Made by a program: the position numbers and the translations under genes. DNA of 42,501 bases, taken from Planctomycetaceae bacterium. GTDB lineage: Bacteria; Planctomycetota; Planctomycetia; Pirellulales; Pirellulaceae. The notes under the pieces were generated by a model, which saw only the letters and a list, made by a program, of their open reading frames with translations, ran no database searches and was not told the origin of the DNA. Shown here piece by piece: positions 18,268 through 26,451 of the stretch. The stretch spans positions 1 to 42,501 of the forward strand of contig SKKK01000267.1 of NCBI GenBank assembly GCA_007121535.1, read 5' to 3'. Within the stretch, counting starts at the first letter, position 1. Each line of letters begins with the position of its first letter.

Positions 18268-18318
18268 CTGGCTTTCCTTCCGATTTTGAAAAAAATGAAA
18301 CCAACCGTCCGATGCAAC

Positions 18319-19485
18319 TCACACCGCCTTCAAACTTTCGGCGACCGGCAGGCAAAGTGCCTTGATCGCCGGTGGGATGGCTCCCACGATTCCCAAAAGC
18401 AATCCGGTTCCGCAGCCCACCAGCAGAGCCACACTATCGACGTGCAGCGCAAAGGCGCCCATCGTCACCCGCACCGCCATGCCATGAATCCACAGCAGGG
18501 CGACCAGCCCGGCCAGCAAGGATGCCGCGGCTGCCAGCAGCGCTCCTTCTTGGACAAGGCTGATCAGAATCGCGCTCCGCCGGTATCCGAGCGCCTGTAA
18601 CGTCGCGATCTCCCGAACCCGCCCGGCCACCGCACCATACATCATGTTCAGTCCCGCAAACACGCCTGCGGCCGCGACCAGCGAGACCACCAGCCAACCC
18701 AGCATTCGCACCGGCTTGTAGAGCGTTTGCAGCGAGGCATAGTAGTCGGTCTCGCCGACCGCTTGCAGTTCGAGATCGACGCGTTGCCTGCAAAACAAGT
18801 CCACCCCCGCCGGATTGGCGCCGGGTTGCAACAGCAACGCGACGACGCTCAAGTCCTGCCGCTTCAGCGTCTGCTGCAAATCGGGCAGCCGGCACCACAG
18901 CTCCGACTCGAACGCCGAACCGCTTGCCGTGAACTGTCCACTGACTCGCCAGGTACGACCTTCGAACTCGACCTGCTGACCGATCGCCAACTGTCCCGGA
19001 TCGACGCCCAGCTTGGCCGCAGCCAACCGGCCCGCCAGGAGCTCGCCCGGCCCCGGCCACGTCCCGTCAACGATCCTCACCTGCCGCCGCACCAGAGGCG
19101 CCGCGGTCGTAACGCCGCGCACCAGCCCCAACGCGCCTTCCTGCTGGTCCGTGGCGACCCGCGTCCCCAGATAGAGTTCGGGAGAGACATGGGGCAGGCC
19201 GAAACGCGTTTGTACGCCTTGCACGCTGGCCGTCAGCAAACCCGGTGTCCGGGCAGCGACCGCCGAGTTTTCGACGCTCATCTCCGCCCCCAACGAATAC
19301 ACCAGCACCACGTCGGGATCGCCGCTGACAGCCAGCGACCTCTCCAGACCTCGTAGGAATCCGACCACGACGAAGACCAACAAAATGACTACCGCCAAAG
19401 CACCGAGCGTCAGCACGCTGCGAGACGGTCGCCGCAGCAGGTTGCGGACCCCGTATTCCCACGGCAATAGTTGCAAACGGAACAT
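18319..19485 (-). CDS. ABC transporter permease, FtsX/MacB type (first permease)
   Basis: 388 residues from [15 protein letters not shown]; a 23-codon upstream extension to 19554 lacks family resemblance and is rejected. One N-terminal helix ([20 protein letters not shown]) is followed by a periplasmic domain of ~220 residues and three C-terminal helices ([52 protein letters not shown]). It is related to but clearly different from the second permease at 14239, so the transporter is probably heteromeric. It leads the core transport genes. Confidence 0.88.
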   Translation of the reverse strand: MFRLQLLPWEYGVRNLLRRPSRSVLTLGALAVVILLVFVVVGFLRGLERSLAVSGDPDVVLVYSLGAEMSVENSAVAARTPGLLTASVQGVQTRFGLPHVSPELYLGTRVATDQQEGALGLVRGVTTAAPLVRRQVRIVDGTWPGPGELLAGRLAAAKLGVDPGQLAIGQQVEFEGRTWRVSGQFTASGSAFESELWCRLPDLQQTLKRQDLSVVALLLQPGANPAGVDLFCRQRVDLELQAVGETDYYASLQTLYKPVRMLGWLVVSLVAAAGVFAGLNMMYGAVAGRVREIATLQALGYRRSAILISLVQEGALLAAAASLLAGLVALLWIHGMAVRVTMGAFALHVDSVALLVGCGTGLLLGIVGAIPPAIKALCLPVAESLKAV

Positions 19486-19687
19486 GGCTATTCCTGTCCG
19501 GTACACTTGGGAATGCTCGCCGTGTGGAAGGCGAGTAACGCTGTGAGAAACCACTGGAGAACCGGCGTTGCCGCCCGTTGCGAGCCGCTAGACAGACCCG
19601 TATGTCCGTCCGGCGGACCAGACGATCGTCCGAACTGGAAGACGCCCGAAGCAAGGCGGCACCGGCGCGCGGCGACTGCCGTAGAGA

Positions 19688-20113
19688 TTAGAGTTGCAGG
19701 GATTCGATCACGAGCCGGAGCGATCGCCCTGCGGCACAGCCGGCCCACGGCGGACCATCTCCGGGCCACGCCAAAAACCCCACGCAGGCGGCAGATGGCC
19801 GAACGAAATCCACGAGCCACGAACCGGCGAAACATACGTCTAGAACGGGATCATCATCGTTGATCCGCACCGCCCCTTCGCAGACGCAACCGTTGCAATG
19901 ACATCGCCCCTCCGGGGCACATGGCGTCTGCTCCTGCTCCATCGGTCTGGAGTCGGACGGCCGGTGGGACGATCCGTCGCAATGGTTCGAACAGCACGAA
20001 TAAGGCACTGGCAGCTCAGTCGAATCACGATGCAACCCCATCCCACCCAAACACTTGAACGGGCAGGCCAAAAGACAGCCAATCAGGAGTAATACGTGAA
20101 CGGTGCGCGACAT
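19688..20113 (-). CDS. Cys-rich exported small protein (141 aa)
   Basis: The start MSRTVHVLLL at 20113 gives a clean signal peptide (ending near LGG, 22-24); an ATG at 20149 would bury it. The mature chain has many cysteines in pairs and triplets: CCSNHC at 40-45, C65, and CHCNGCVC at 71-78. Such spacing suits metal binding (Cu, Zn) or multiple disulfides. Similar short Cys-rich exported proteins occur next to efflux adaptors in planctomycetes, from memory, without a named function. It lies 200 bases upstream of the permease on the same strand, so it may be the first gene of the export operon or a separate small transcript. Confidence 0.6.
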   Translation of the reverse strand: MSRTVHVLLLIGCLLACPFKCLGGMGLHRDSTELPVPYSCCSNHCDGSSHRPSDSRPMEQEQTPCAPEGRCHCNGCVCEGAVRINDDDPVLDVCFAGSWLVDFVRPSAACVGFLAWPGDGPPWAGCAAGRSLRLVIESLQL

Positions 20114-20198
20114 TTGGGTAATTTTACAAGCTTCGGACCAGCGCGTCAAGGAACTTCCAAGTCAAGACAGCGTTGCCGCTTCTGGCGACCCATACGAG

Positions 20199-20261
20199 AA
20201 ACTCGCCTGGTGGGATCAATACCAGCTTCATCCCGATCGAATTCTCGATCTCGACTTCCAC
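20199..20261 (-). pseudogene. Fragment of a formylglycine-generating-enzyme (SUMF1) domain
   Basis: Twenty-one codons read EVEIENSIGMKLVLIPPGEF, the typical opening block of FGE/SUMF1 domains in planctomycetes (NSIGMKLVLIPPGEFxMGS). The resemblance ends there and the rest of the domain is missing, so this is a relic. Confidence 0.6.
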
Positions 20262-20278
20262 GCCTTCGTCAGGGGATG

Positions 20279-20434
20279 CGTGCCAGCGACAAGGGCTTCT
20301 TGGACCTGGACTGGCGTCAGTATCTGGCTCTGTTGCGATGGGCGGCCGGGCAACCTGCGAAAGGTCTGCTTGCCAAGACGCCGGAAGAGCTGCGAGGCAT
20401 TCTGGGGACATTGGGCATCGAGGCCTCCCGGGTA
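20279..20434 (+). pseudogene. C-terminal fragment of a Y1/IS200-like (REP-associated type) transposase
   Basis: The frame reads RASDKGFLDLDWRQYLALLR then AAGQPAKGL...TPEELRGILGTLGIEAS. This matches the C-terminal block (RASxKGFLPM..-YL.LLDWTGRQ..-PILERLGI) that I know from planctomycete IS200-like/REP-associated transposases. The catalytic HUH part is absent upstream and the overlying 153-codon frame is otherwise non-homologous. It is a dead fragment, next to a hairpin at 20535-20572. Confidence 0.5.
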
Positions 20435-20534
20435 GATAGCGAACAAGGCCCTGAATCACGTTCCATCCTGGCCTTTGCTCGTTCTTCGCGGTCTGCAAGA
20501 TTATTCTTTCACGCCTCCTCTGTTCGGGAAAATG

Positions 20535-20572
20535 GGTGCCACCCATCTAATAAATGATAGATGGGTGGCACC
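20535..20572. repeat. Perfect 14-bp inverted repeat (REP-like hairpin)
   Basis: GGTGCCACCCATCT at 20535-20548 and its exact complement at 20559-20572 flank a 10-base A/T-rich loop. Half-sites recur at 6640 and 26273. It could terminate transcripts of the peroxidase gene that ends at 20683, or be a REP element. A second inverted pair, CCCATCC/GGATGGG (20616-20647), lies between it and that stop. Confidence 0.75.
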
Positions 20573-20682
20573 TTTAACACCATCACCCATAGATCGCACC
20601 AATCTCATCCCACGGCCCATCCGCCGGGCGGTGTGCCGGGGGATGGGCGTGGATTGGATTTTCCCGGGACGGGCTGTGCGAA

Positions 20683-22314
20683 TTATGGAAGCTCGGGCGG
20701 TTCGACGATCGGGAACTCGCCGGACAACGCTTTCAGGAACTCGACCAGATCCGCTTTGTTCTCTTCGGTCAAGTTGGCTTCACCGACGCCCTGTAGCACC
20801 ACCGATAGGTTCGGGTTGTCGAGTCCCCCGCCCGCCATCAAGGCCACGGCCTCTTCCAATGTGGCCACACTGCCGTCGTGGAAGTAAGGCGCGGTATTGG
20901 CTACCTCGCGCAGCGGAGGTACACGGAAGGCGCCCAAGTCGGCTTCATTGCCCGTCACGGCTTTCCGGCCTTGTGGCGGTGGGTCCTGGTCCATGCCGAT
21001 CCCGGCATTGTAGAAGTCGTAGCTACTGAACAAGGGCGGCGTGTGACAGGCGGCGCAACCTACGCTGTTAAACAGTTTCATGCCACGTTTTTGGGCGTCG
21101 GTCAGCGCGTCCTCGTCGCCCGCCATGTACTGGTCGTAGGGCGAATTGCCGCTCAACACCGTGCGTTCAAAGGCAGCAATGGCCTTGGCAATGCCTTCTC
21201 GGGTAACATCGGTGCCGAACACCTTCTGGAAAAGCTCGCGGTAGCCATCCAGTTCGTTCAACTGACCAATCATCGTGTCCAAGTCATGCCCCATTTCGAT
21301 CGGGTTTTCGATCGGTCCCAAGGCCTGCTCTTCCAACGTCTCCGCGCGTCCATCCCAAAACAGCGAGGTCGCATAGGCGGTATTGATCACGGTAGGCGAA
21401 TTCATGTCGCCCAGTTGGCCTTCGATGCCGGAACTGGTCGGCGTATCTTCGGCCCAAGCCATATGCGGATCGTGGCAAGTCGCGCACGAGAGGGTTCCAT
21501 CCTTGCTCAATCGCTTGTCGAAGTACAGCATCTTACCCAATTCGACCTTCTCCGCCGTCATCGGGTTGTCTTCCGGGATCGGCAACGGCGGCAGCCCCAA
21601 CGGCACTTCCACCTCAAATGCCACGGGTTCCTCGGCTGCCTCGTCCGCCGCTTCGTCCGTCGCCGGTTCGTCCGCTGATACTTCCATTGCTTCTTCTGCC
21701 GGTTCCTCCGTTGGTTCCTCCGCCGGTTCTTCGGCTGGTTCTTCGGCCGGTTCTTCGGTCGGTTCTTCGGTCGGTTCTTCGGTCGGTTCTTCGGTCGGTT
21801 CTTCGGTCGGTTCTTCGGTCGGTTCTTCGGTCGGTTCTTCGGTCGGTTCTTCGGCCGGTTCTTCGGCCGGTTCTTCGGTCGGTTCTTCGGTCGGTTCTTC
21901 GGCCGGTTCTTCGGTCGGTTCTTCGGTCGGTTCTTCGGTCGGCTCTTCGGTCGGCTCTTCGGTCGGCTCTTCCATTGGTTCGTCCACCGGCTCTTCGGTC
22001 GGCTCTTCCACCGGTTCTTCCACCGGTTCTTCGGTCGGCTCGTCCACCGGTTCTTCTACCGGTTCGTCCACCGGTTCTTCTACCGGTTCGTCCACCGGTT
22101 CTTCTACCGGTTCGTCCACCGGTTCTTCTACCGGCTCTTCAGTTGGTTCCTCGACGGGGATCTCGTCGAGCGGATCGGCCGGGGTCTCGTCGGGGGCCGG
22201 AGTGATCGGAGTTGGCGGCGCAGGCGTTTCTGGCTGACAGCCAGTCGACAGGACTGTCCAAGCAAGCGCGATCGCTAGGGTCCGGATCCACGCCCATCGT
22301 CGTTTCGAGTTCAT
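20683..22314 (-). CDS. Di-heme cytochrome c peroxidase family lipoprotein with Glu-Pro repeat spacer
   Basis: 543 residues from MNSKRRWAWIRT; the start is fixed by AAAGGAG 7-8 bases upstream, and the longer open frame further upstream is an out-of-frame shadow. A signal peptide ends in lipobox STGC (C26), so it is a lipoprotein. Residues ~55-207 are about 38 units of E-E/D-P-T/V/A, an acidic extended spacer. The peroxidase/MauG module follows (~225-540): heme sites CATCH (~275) and CAACH (~420), AYATSLFWDGR, and EVANTAPYFHDGS. By family knowledge it reduces peroxide or oxidises a partner with electrons from c-type cytochromes. The spacer could hold the enzyme away from the membrane; that is inference. 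It follows the MFS gene by 206 bases on the same strand. Confidence 0.92.
   Translation of the reverse strand: MNSKRRWAWIRTLAIALAWTVLSTGCQPETPAPPTPITPAPDETPADPLDEIPVEEPTEEPVEEPVDEPVEEPVDEPVEEPVDEPVEEPVDEPTEEPVEEPVEEPTEEPVDEPMEEPTEEPTEEPTEEPTEEPTEEPAEEPTEEPTEEPAEEPAEEPTEEPTEEPTEEPTEEPTEEPTEEPTEEPTEEPAEEPAEEPAEEPTEEPAEEAMEVSADEPATDEAADEAAEEPVAFEVEVPLGLPPLPIPEDNPMTAEKVELGKMLYFDKRLSKDGTLSCATCHDPHMAWAEDTPTSSGIEGQLGDMNSPTVINTAYATSLFWDGRAETLEEQALGPIENPIEMGHDLDTMIGQLNELDGYRELFQKVFGTDVTREGIAKAIAAFERTVLSGNSPYDQYMAGDEDALTDAQKRGMKLFNSVGCAACHTPPLFSSYDFYNAGIGMDQDPPPQGRKAVTGNEADLGAFRVPPLREVANTAPYFHDGSVATLEEAVALMAGGGLDNPNLSVVLQGVGEANLTEENKADLVEFLKALSGEFPIVEPPELP
21693..22152. repeat. 12-bp tandem repeat encoding EEPT/EEPV/EEPA units
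   Basis: Imperfect tandem copies of GGTTCTTCGGTC (plus-strand view) run ~460 bp inside the peroxidase gene. Unit length 12 keeps the frame. Near-identical EEPT runs in the middle and more diverged DEPV/EEPV units near the N-terminal side suggest recent expansion by slippage. Confidence 0.95.
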
Positions 22315-22520
22315 CTGGTTGCTCCTTTCGTAACACACGTTCACAAGTATTGCGCCCCTACGGCACAAGGGGGGGAAACCATCGGAAACGGCCGCGTCTT
22401 CAGACATCAGTCGAGTGAACGGGGCTGATTCGTGGTCGGTAACACGCAAGAAATTCTCTAATGAACCTGCGGGCTTGTCAACCTGCCAGCGAAATCGTGG
22501 GCGTTTCTTTGCGAAATCGG

Positions 22521-23837
22521 CTAACTCGGTGCTGTCTCGTTGGAACAGCGGTTGGGCAGCGTCGAGGGGAAAAACATCATCAAAGCGGCCACACAGCCAG
22601 CGCACAGCGTGGAACCCGTCAGCCAGATGCTGGTCCAGTCGCGCTCGCGCACTCCGTTCACCTCGGTGGTGAACCAGTCGCCGACGGCTCCGCCCACCAG
22701 TCCACCGACCAGGAAGCCGATGCTGACAAAGAACACCCCGTAGATGTTCTGCATGCTGCCGCGAACGTCTGGCGGAGCGATCCGGTCGACATACATGTAA
22801 CCGACCGCCAGGAAGCAGCCGAAGCAAAAACCATGCAGGGCCTGACCGACGCCTGCCAGAACCAGCTTGCCGATAAACGGCGGATCGATGCTGAAGACCA
22901 GTGAAAACAGCACGAATCGCAGAAAGTACGCGGTCGCGCCCAAAATCAACGTTCGCTTGTATCCCAGGCTCTTCAACAAATATCCAAGAAAGGCCATCAC
23001 CAGGATCTCGCACCATTGGCCCAGCGAGCTGATCATCTGCTCGCCCGCTTCCTTCCATCCCCCACTGTCCAAAATGTCGCGCAAAAAGACACTGTTGAAC
23101 ACGAAGAAGTACTGGTGAGCGATACAGATGAAAAAGGTGACCAGAACGATCACCAGAAAATGACGCTCGCGCAACATGGCCATCACGATGCCCGGGGCAT
23201 AGGAATGCCGATCGCGAGTGGCAGGCGGTGTGTGCGGAAGCGTCAAGCAGTAGACGCTCATCACGATTCCGACGGCCCCGGACATCGCGAACGCGATTCC
23301 TCGCGCCGCCGCCAACGATTCGCCTTCCAGGCCGCGCAACCATCCCAGTTCGATCAGAAACGCGGGGACGATGAAGCCGATCGTGCCGAACAATCGTATC
23401 CACGGAAATTCCAGCTCGCCGTTCTGCAAGTGCCGAAAAGCCAGCGAATTGGACAGCATCATCGTCGGGACGTACAAGACCGAATACAGCGTTCCCAGCA
23501 GGATTACCGGCCAGACGGCCTGTTGCGTAAATAAGGCCAACATCAAGAGACCGCCCGCTAAATGACATACGGCCATGACCCGCTCGGTGGAAAACGCGCG
23601 GTCGACGATCTGCCCGATCACAAACGGCGCCAAAATCGGACCCACGGCCAACGCCGCGACGAAATAGCCGACTTGTTGAGCCGTGAAGCCCAACGTCTGG
23701 TCGACGTACAGGGCGGCGATCGGCAGATAGCATCCCTGGACGAAGTACTGCAGGAACATCATCAACGCCAATCGAACCAGCAGGGAAATCGAGGACCGTG
23801 GGGCAGGGATTTCGCTTAGAAGGCCGTCGGAATTCAT
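22521..23837 (-). CDS. MFS transporter, nucleoside permease-like
   Basis: 438 residues with about 12 hydrophobic segments spread over the whole length. LALMMFLQYFVQGCYLPIAALY at the start, the GYFVAALAVGPILAPFVIGQIVDR segment (helix 2 and the loop 2-3 motif) and LGTLYSVLYVPTMMLSNSLAFRHL resemble the NupG/XapB nucleoside:H+ symporter group of the major facilitator superfamily. An inner-membrane uptake carrier is likely, perhaps for nucleosides, but the substrate is not proven by these motifs. No strong ribosome site is seen before ATG 23837. It stands upstream of the peroxidase gene and may be co-transcribed with it. Confidence 0.85.
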   Translation of the reverse strand: MNSDGLLSEIPAPRSSISLLVRLALMMFLQYFVQGCYLPIAALYVDQTLGFTAQQVGYFVAALAVGPILAPFVIGQIVDRAFSTERVMAVCHLAGGLLMLALFTQQAVWPVILLGTLYSVLYVPTMMLSNSLAFRHLQNGELEFPWIRLFGTIGFIVPAFLIELGWLRGLEGESLAAARGIAFAMSGAVGIVMSVYCLTLPHTPPATRDRHSYAPGIVMAMLRERHFLVIVLVTFFICIAHQYFFVFNSVFLRDILDSGGWKEAGEQMISSLGQWCEILVMAFLGYLLKSLGYKRTLILGATAYFLRFVLFSLVFSIDPPFIGKLVLAGVGQALHGFCFGCFLAVGYMYVDRIAPPDVRGSMQNIYGVFFVSIGFLVGGLVGGAVGDWFTTEVNGVRERDWTSIWLTGSTLCAGCVAALMMFFPSTLPNRCSNETAPS

Positions 23838-24015
23838 GGTCGCTTCGCTTCTGGAAAGGAACCTGAAACATCTCGCCCGGTCATCCGCCTTAGCCGAGCG
23901 GCTCTGGTTGTATCACAACACCCATTGAACGGCCAGTCCCTGCCCACGCTAAGCTCCGTGGGCGAAGGCAAACGTCGAAAGCCAATGTGGCGACCGCCGT
24001 TTCCCCCTGCGATGG

Positions 24016-25329
24016 TCAACGCAATACGGTGGGGGATGCGTTCCATGACGGCATGTCAGACGGCAGACGCGCGACGGGCCCCACGCCGCCTTCGTAAACG
24101 CTGAATTCCGCCCAAATTGGCTGCTGCTGGGACACGAACAGCGCTTGCTCGCGGCTCAGACCGTAAAGACTGATCAGGTCCAACACGCCGCTGCGGCCAG
24201 TGTACTCGACGGTCGTCCCCGAATCGAACAGCAGGTTGAACGCCAAGTCTTCCTTACGATGATCGGCCGATGAGCCTTGGATCGCCGCCGTGACGTTTGG
24301 AAGTTGCTTGATCCGTCCCAGAGTTCCCGGGGGTCCCATGTTGCCAAGCAACAGCACGTCGTCCTCGCCGCTTCCGTTTCTTTGAACGCTCAAGAAGACA
24401 TCGGCCAACGTATCCGATTCGACGGCCAGGCGATCGGCTTGGACTTGAACATTGACCAACGTGAACGTGAAAGCGTGTTCGGCGGGAACCGAGCGGACTC
24501 GAAACCGAGCCACCATCGGTTGGCGATCCAACAACTCGGTGGGAACCGGCACGGTATATACGCTGCCCATATCGACTTCCAGCCGATCCGAATCGAACAG
24601 AAACGCATACCGAGCCGGACTTGAGAAACGACCTACCGGCGGCCCCGGCAGATAAGCGTACCGATCTCCTTGGGCGTTGACCATGGAAACGAACGTAGGC
24701 AGTGTCGAATCGTCGATTGCGCGGATGTCCTGCACGGCGATAACGTCGAAGCGTCGCATAAGGTCGGCCAGGATCTCCATCATCTGAGGAATCGTCAACG
24801 TCGATGGACTCAAGGTGGACAATGGCAACGCCGCAATGCGAACCACGTCGGCATTCGCCGGCATCTGCGGTTGCGTCGGCAGCCCGGCCGTTGCCGCTCC
24901 GGGCGAGAGGGCAGGGCTGGTTGGAACTGGCGAATTCAGCGGATCTGGGCTCTCCGGTGTTCGTGCCGACTCGTTCCCTGCGACAAAGTTTTGGGCTTCC
25001 GCCGTGACTCGTTGCCCGATCGTTTGGTTCCATCCCGCAAACCCGGCCAGCAAAGAGTTCAAGCGGGGGCCATCATGCGATTCTTCCATTGTGCTTCGCA
25101 CCGATTGCACGCGGTCGACGACCCGGCGTTTAACCTGCTCGGCCCGTTCACGATCGATCGCCACCCGGGGTCGAGGTCCGGCCCAACGGATCGAGAAAAC
25201 GCCCGAACCGACCAGAACCATGATGAACAGAAGCGAAACGGGGGCGCTCATACGCCCCGTGACCATGCGGCGAATCGGACGTGGCAGCGCGAAAGCGATG
25301 AGGCTCATCACTAGCTGCGCCGTGGTCAT
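24016..25329 (-). CDS. Membrane-anchored endonuclease/exonuclease/phosphatase (EEP) family protein
   Basis: 437 residues from MTTAQLVMSL; chosen because GGAGGAG lies immediately upstream, though an ATG at 25350 is possible. A helix (~29-46, LLFIMVLVGSGVF) anchors it, followed by a ~120-residue charged and Pro/Ala-rich linker. Residues ~190-420 carry DNase I-fold features: FDVIAVQDIRA (the usual Q-E position reads QD), YAYLPGPPVG, YAFLFDSDRLEV, FTLVNVQVQAD, and a late D near LLLGNMGP (where many have GDFN). The canonical H-D dyad near the end (SDHxP) is weak: SSADHRKED at ~367. It may be active or degenerate; it likely faces the periplasm. It stands alone between the MFS gene and csrA. Confidence 0.75.
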   Translation of the reverse strand: MTTAQLVMSLIAFALPRPIRRMVTGRMSAPVSLLFIMVLVGSGVFSIRWAGPRPRVAIDRERAEQVKRRVVDRVQSVRSTMEESHDGPRLNSLLAGFAGWNQTIGQRVTAEAQNFVAGNESARTPESPDPLNSPVPTSPALSPGAATAGLPTQPQMPANADVVRIAALPLSTLSPSTLTIPQMMEILADLMRRFDVIAVQDIRAIDDSTLPTFVSMVNAQGDRYAYLPGPPVGRFSSPARYAFLFDSDRLEVDMGSVYTVPVPTELLDRQPMVARFRVRSVPAEHAFTFTLVNVQVQADRLAVESDTLADVFLSVQRNGSGEDDVLLLGNMGPPGTLGRIKQLPNVTAAIQGSSADHRKEDLAFNLLFDSGTTVEYTGRSGVLDLISLYGLSREQALFVSQQQPIWAEFSVYEGGVGPVARLPSDMPSWNASPTVLR

Positions 25330-25822
25330 TCTCCTCCTGGAACGGGCCATCCGTGGCTATCCTTCGAGGCTATTTTTTGGACAGGCGACGTTGGGTCGCA
25401 CGATGGGAACCTTCGTCCCTCAACCTTACGAGACTGCGCTTGGGAGACGCTTATAATGCAATCGTCGGAAAACCACAACCGTTGAATGATCATTTTCCGC
25501 CGTTCGGACGTAACAAGACAGCAGATTTCCGAACTCGGGCGATTTCGATTACCTGGATTCTCAACCTGGACGAGGCACAAAGTTTTTCGTGAATGGCCAA
25601 AACTTCCCTCAAAATGCAGTTTCTCACCTTGCGTAGCTGTGCTATCACTGCTAGCATGCACACGACGGGAACTATAGATTGTCGTTTTTCGTCTCCCGAT
25701 CGATCGCTGTCTCAAAGTCGCGGCGATTGCAATCGGGCTGGACTGGGAGTTTGCTCAAGGAGGATTCGGCTATTCGTCCGGGGCGCCAAACCCGGACGGG
25801 GCACCGAACGTTAGGCAAAGAA
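25330..25822. other. Intergenic region upstream of csrA
   Basis: About 490 bases without a convincing gene. It must hold the divergent promoters of the EEP gene (-) and csrA (+). The A/T-rich stretch 25560-25640 is the best place for a promoter, but I see no clean -35/-10 pair. Confidence 0.4.
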
Positions 25823-26020
25823 ATGCTTGTACTCAGCCGTAAAATTGGTGAACGGATTTTGATCGGTCCCGATATCTCGGTGACTGTCGTTCGCATCGCG
25901 GGAGGAGCGGTGCGGATCGGCGTGGAAGCGCCTTCCGATATGCCCGTGATCCGAGAGGAATTGAAAGGGCAGTTGGATCAGGCGGACGACCGGAAGATGC
26001 GATCGGTCAATTCCGGGTAG
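25823..26020 (+). CDS. csrA: Carbon storage regulator CsrA
   Basis: 65 residues beginning MLVLSRKIGERILIG with RIGVEAP at 31-37 and VIREEL at 42-47; the two RNA-contact residues L4 and R44 are present. CsrA dimers bind GGA motifs near ribosome sites and repress or stabilise mRNAs. The start is fixed by the invariant N-terminus; a longer frame from 25679 is not coding. The ribosome site is weak (TTAGGCAAAGAA). In many bacteria csrA lies next to flagellar genes (fliW), but no such neighbours are present. A small hairpin (CGTGGA/TCCACG, 26021-26038) follows the stop directly, without a clear T-run. Confidence 0.96.
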   Translation: MLVLSRKIGERILIGPDISVTVVRIAGGAVRIGVEAPSDMPVIREELKGQLDQADDRKMRSVNSG

Positions 26021-26451
26021 CGTGGAGCAGATTCCACGTAAAAGTGCGGCTCAGAATCCGCAATAATCTGTAGGCCAAGCGGCCACGGGTCGACGGTGAT
26101 TCTGCAGTGGCCCGGGGCGACGCTTTGATCGTGCTGGTCCAACGCAATCCGGGCTTGGTAGATGATCGCCGTAGGCTGCACGTTCCCATCCGTCCCCTGC
26201 CGCATTACCAACCTGCCGGCGGCAAGCAACGGGGCCGGCACGGCTTGCAAATCGGTTTTGGAGCTACCGTTAGGTGCCACCCATTTACCTAACTATTTCT
26301 CCCATTTGTTCATCTATCCTTAAAGTTCCACCCTTATTGTATACTGACAGTAACAAAATAGGATGGTTTCACGACTTGCCTCACACGGATACACCATCAT
26401 GGTGCAGATACAACCACCCCGCTTTGGCCGCCCCGGAGGTATCGACCAGCC
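26021..26451. other. Intergenic region between csrA and alcohol dehydrogenase, with hairpin
   Basis: A perfect 7-bp inverted repeat GTTAGGT/ACCTAAC (26269-26293) encloses GCCACCCATTT, sharing GGTGCCACCCAT with the hairpin at 20535. A minus-strand open frame (25978-26280) reads protein-like near its end (LGLQIIADSEPHFYVESAPRY) but overlaps csrA and has no recognised family. TATACT at 26340 could be a -10 for the dehydrogenase. Confidence 0.5.

Noticed and set aside
21693-22152. CRISPR array or satellite.
   Set aside because: The 12-bp units have no spacers and stay in frame as a tetrapeptide repeat between a lipobox and a heme domain.
21383-22237. Plus-strand Ser-Gly-Val repeat protein.
   Set aside because: It is the antisense reading of the Glu-Pro repeat of the peroxidase gene.
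20683-23871. A single 1062-residue minus-strand protein.
   Set aside because: Only the part from 22314 downward is coding (signal peptide, ribosome site, peroxidase). The upstream half lies in the wrong frame across the MFS gene, whose own frame is clearly a membrane protein.
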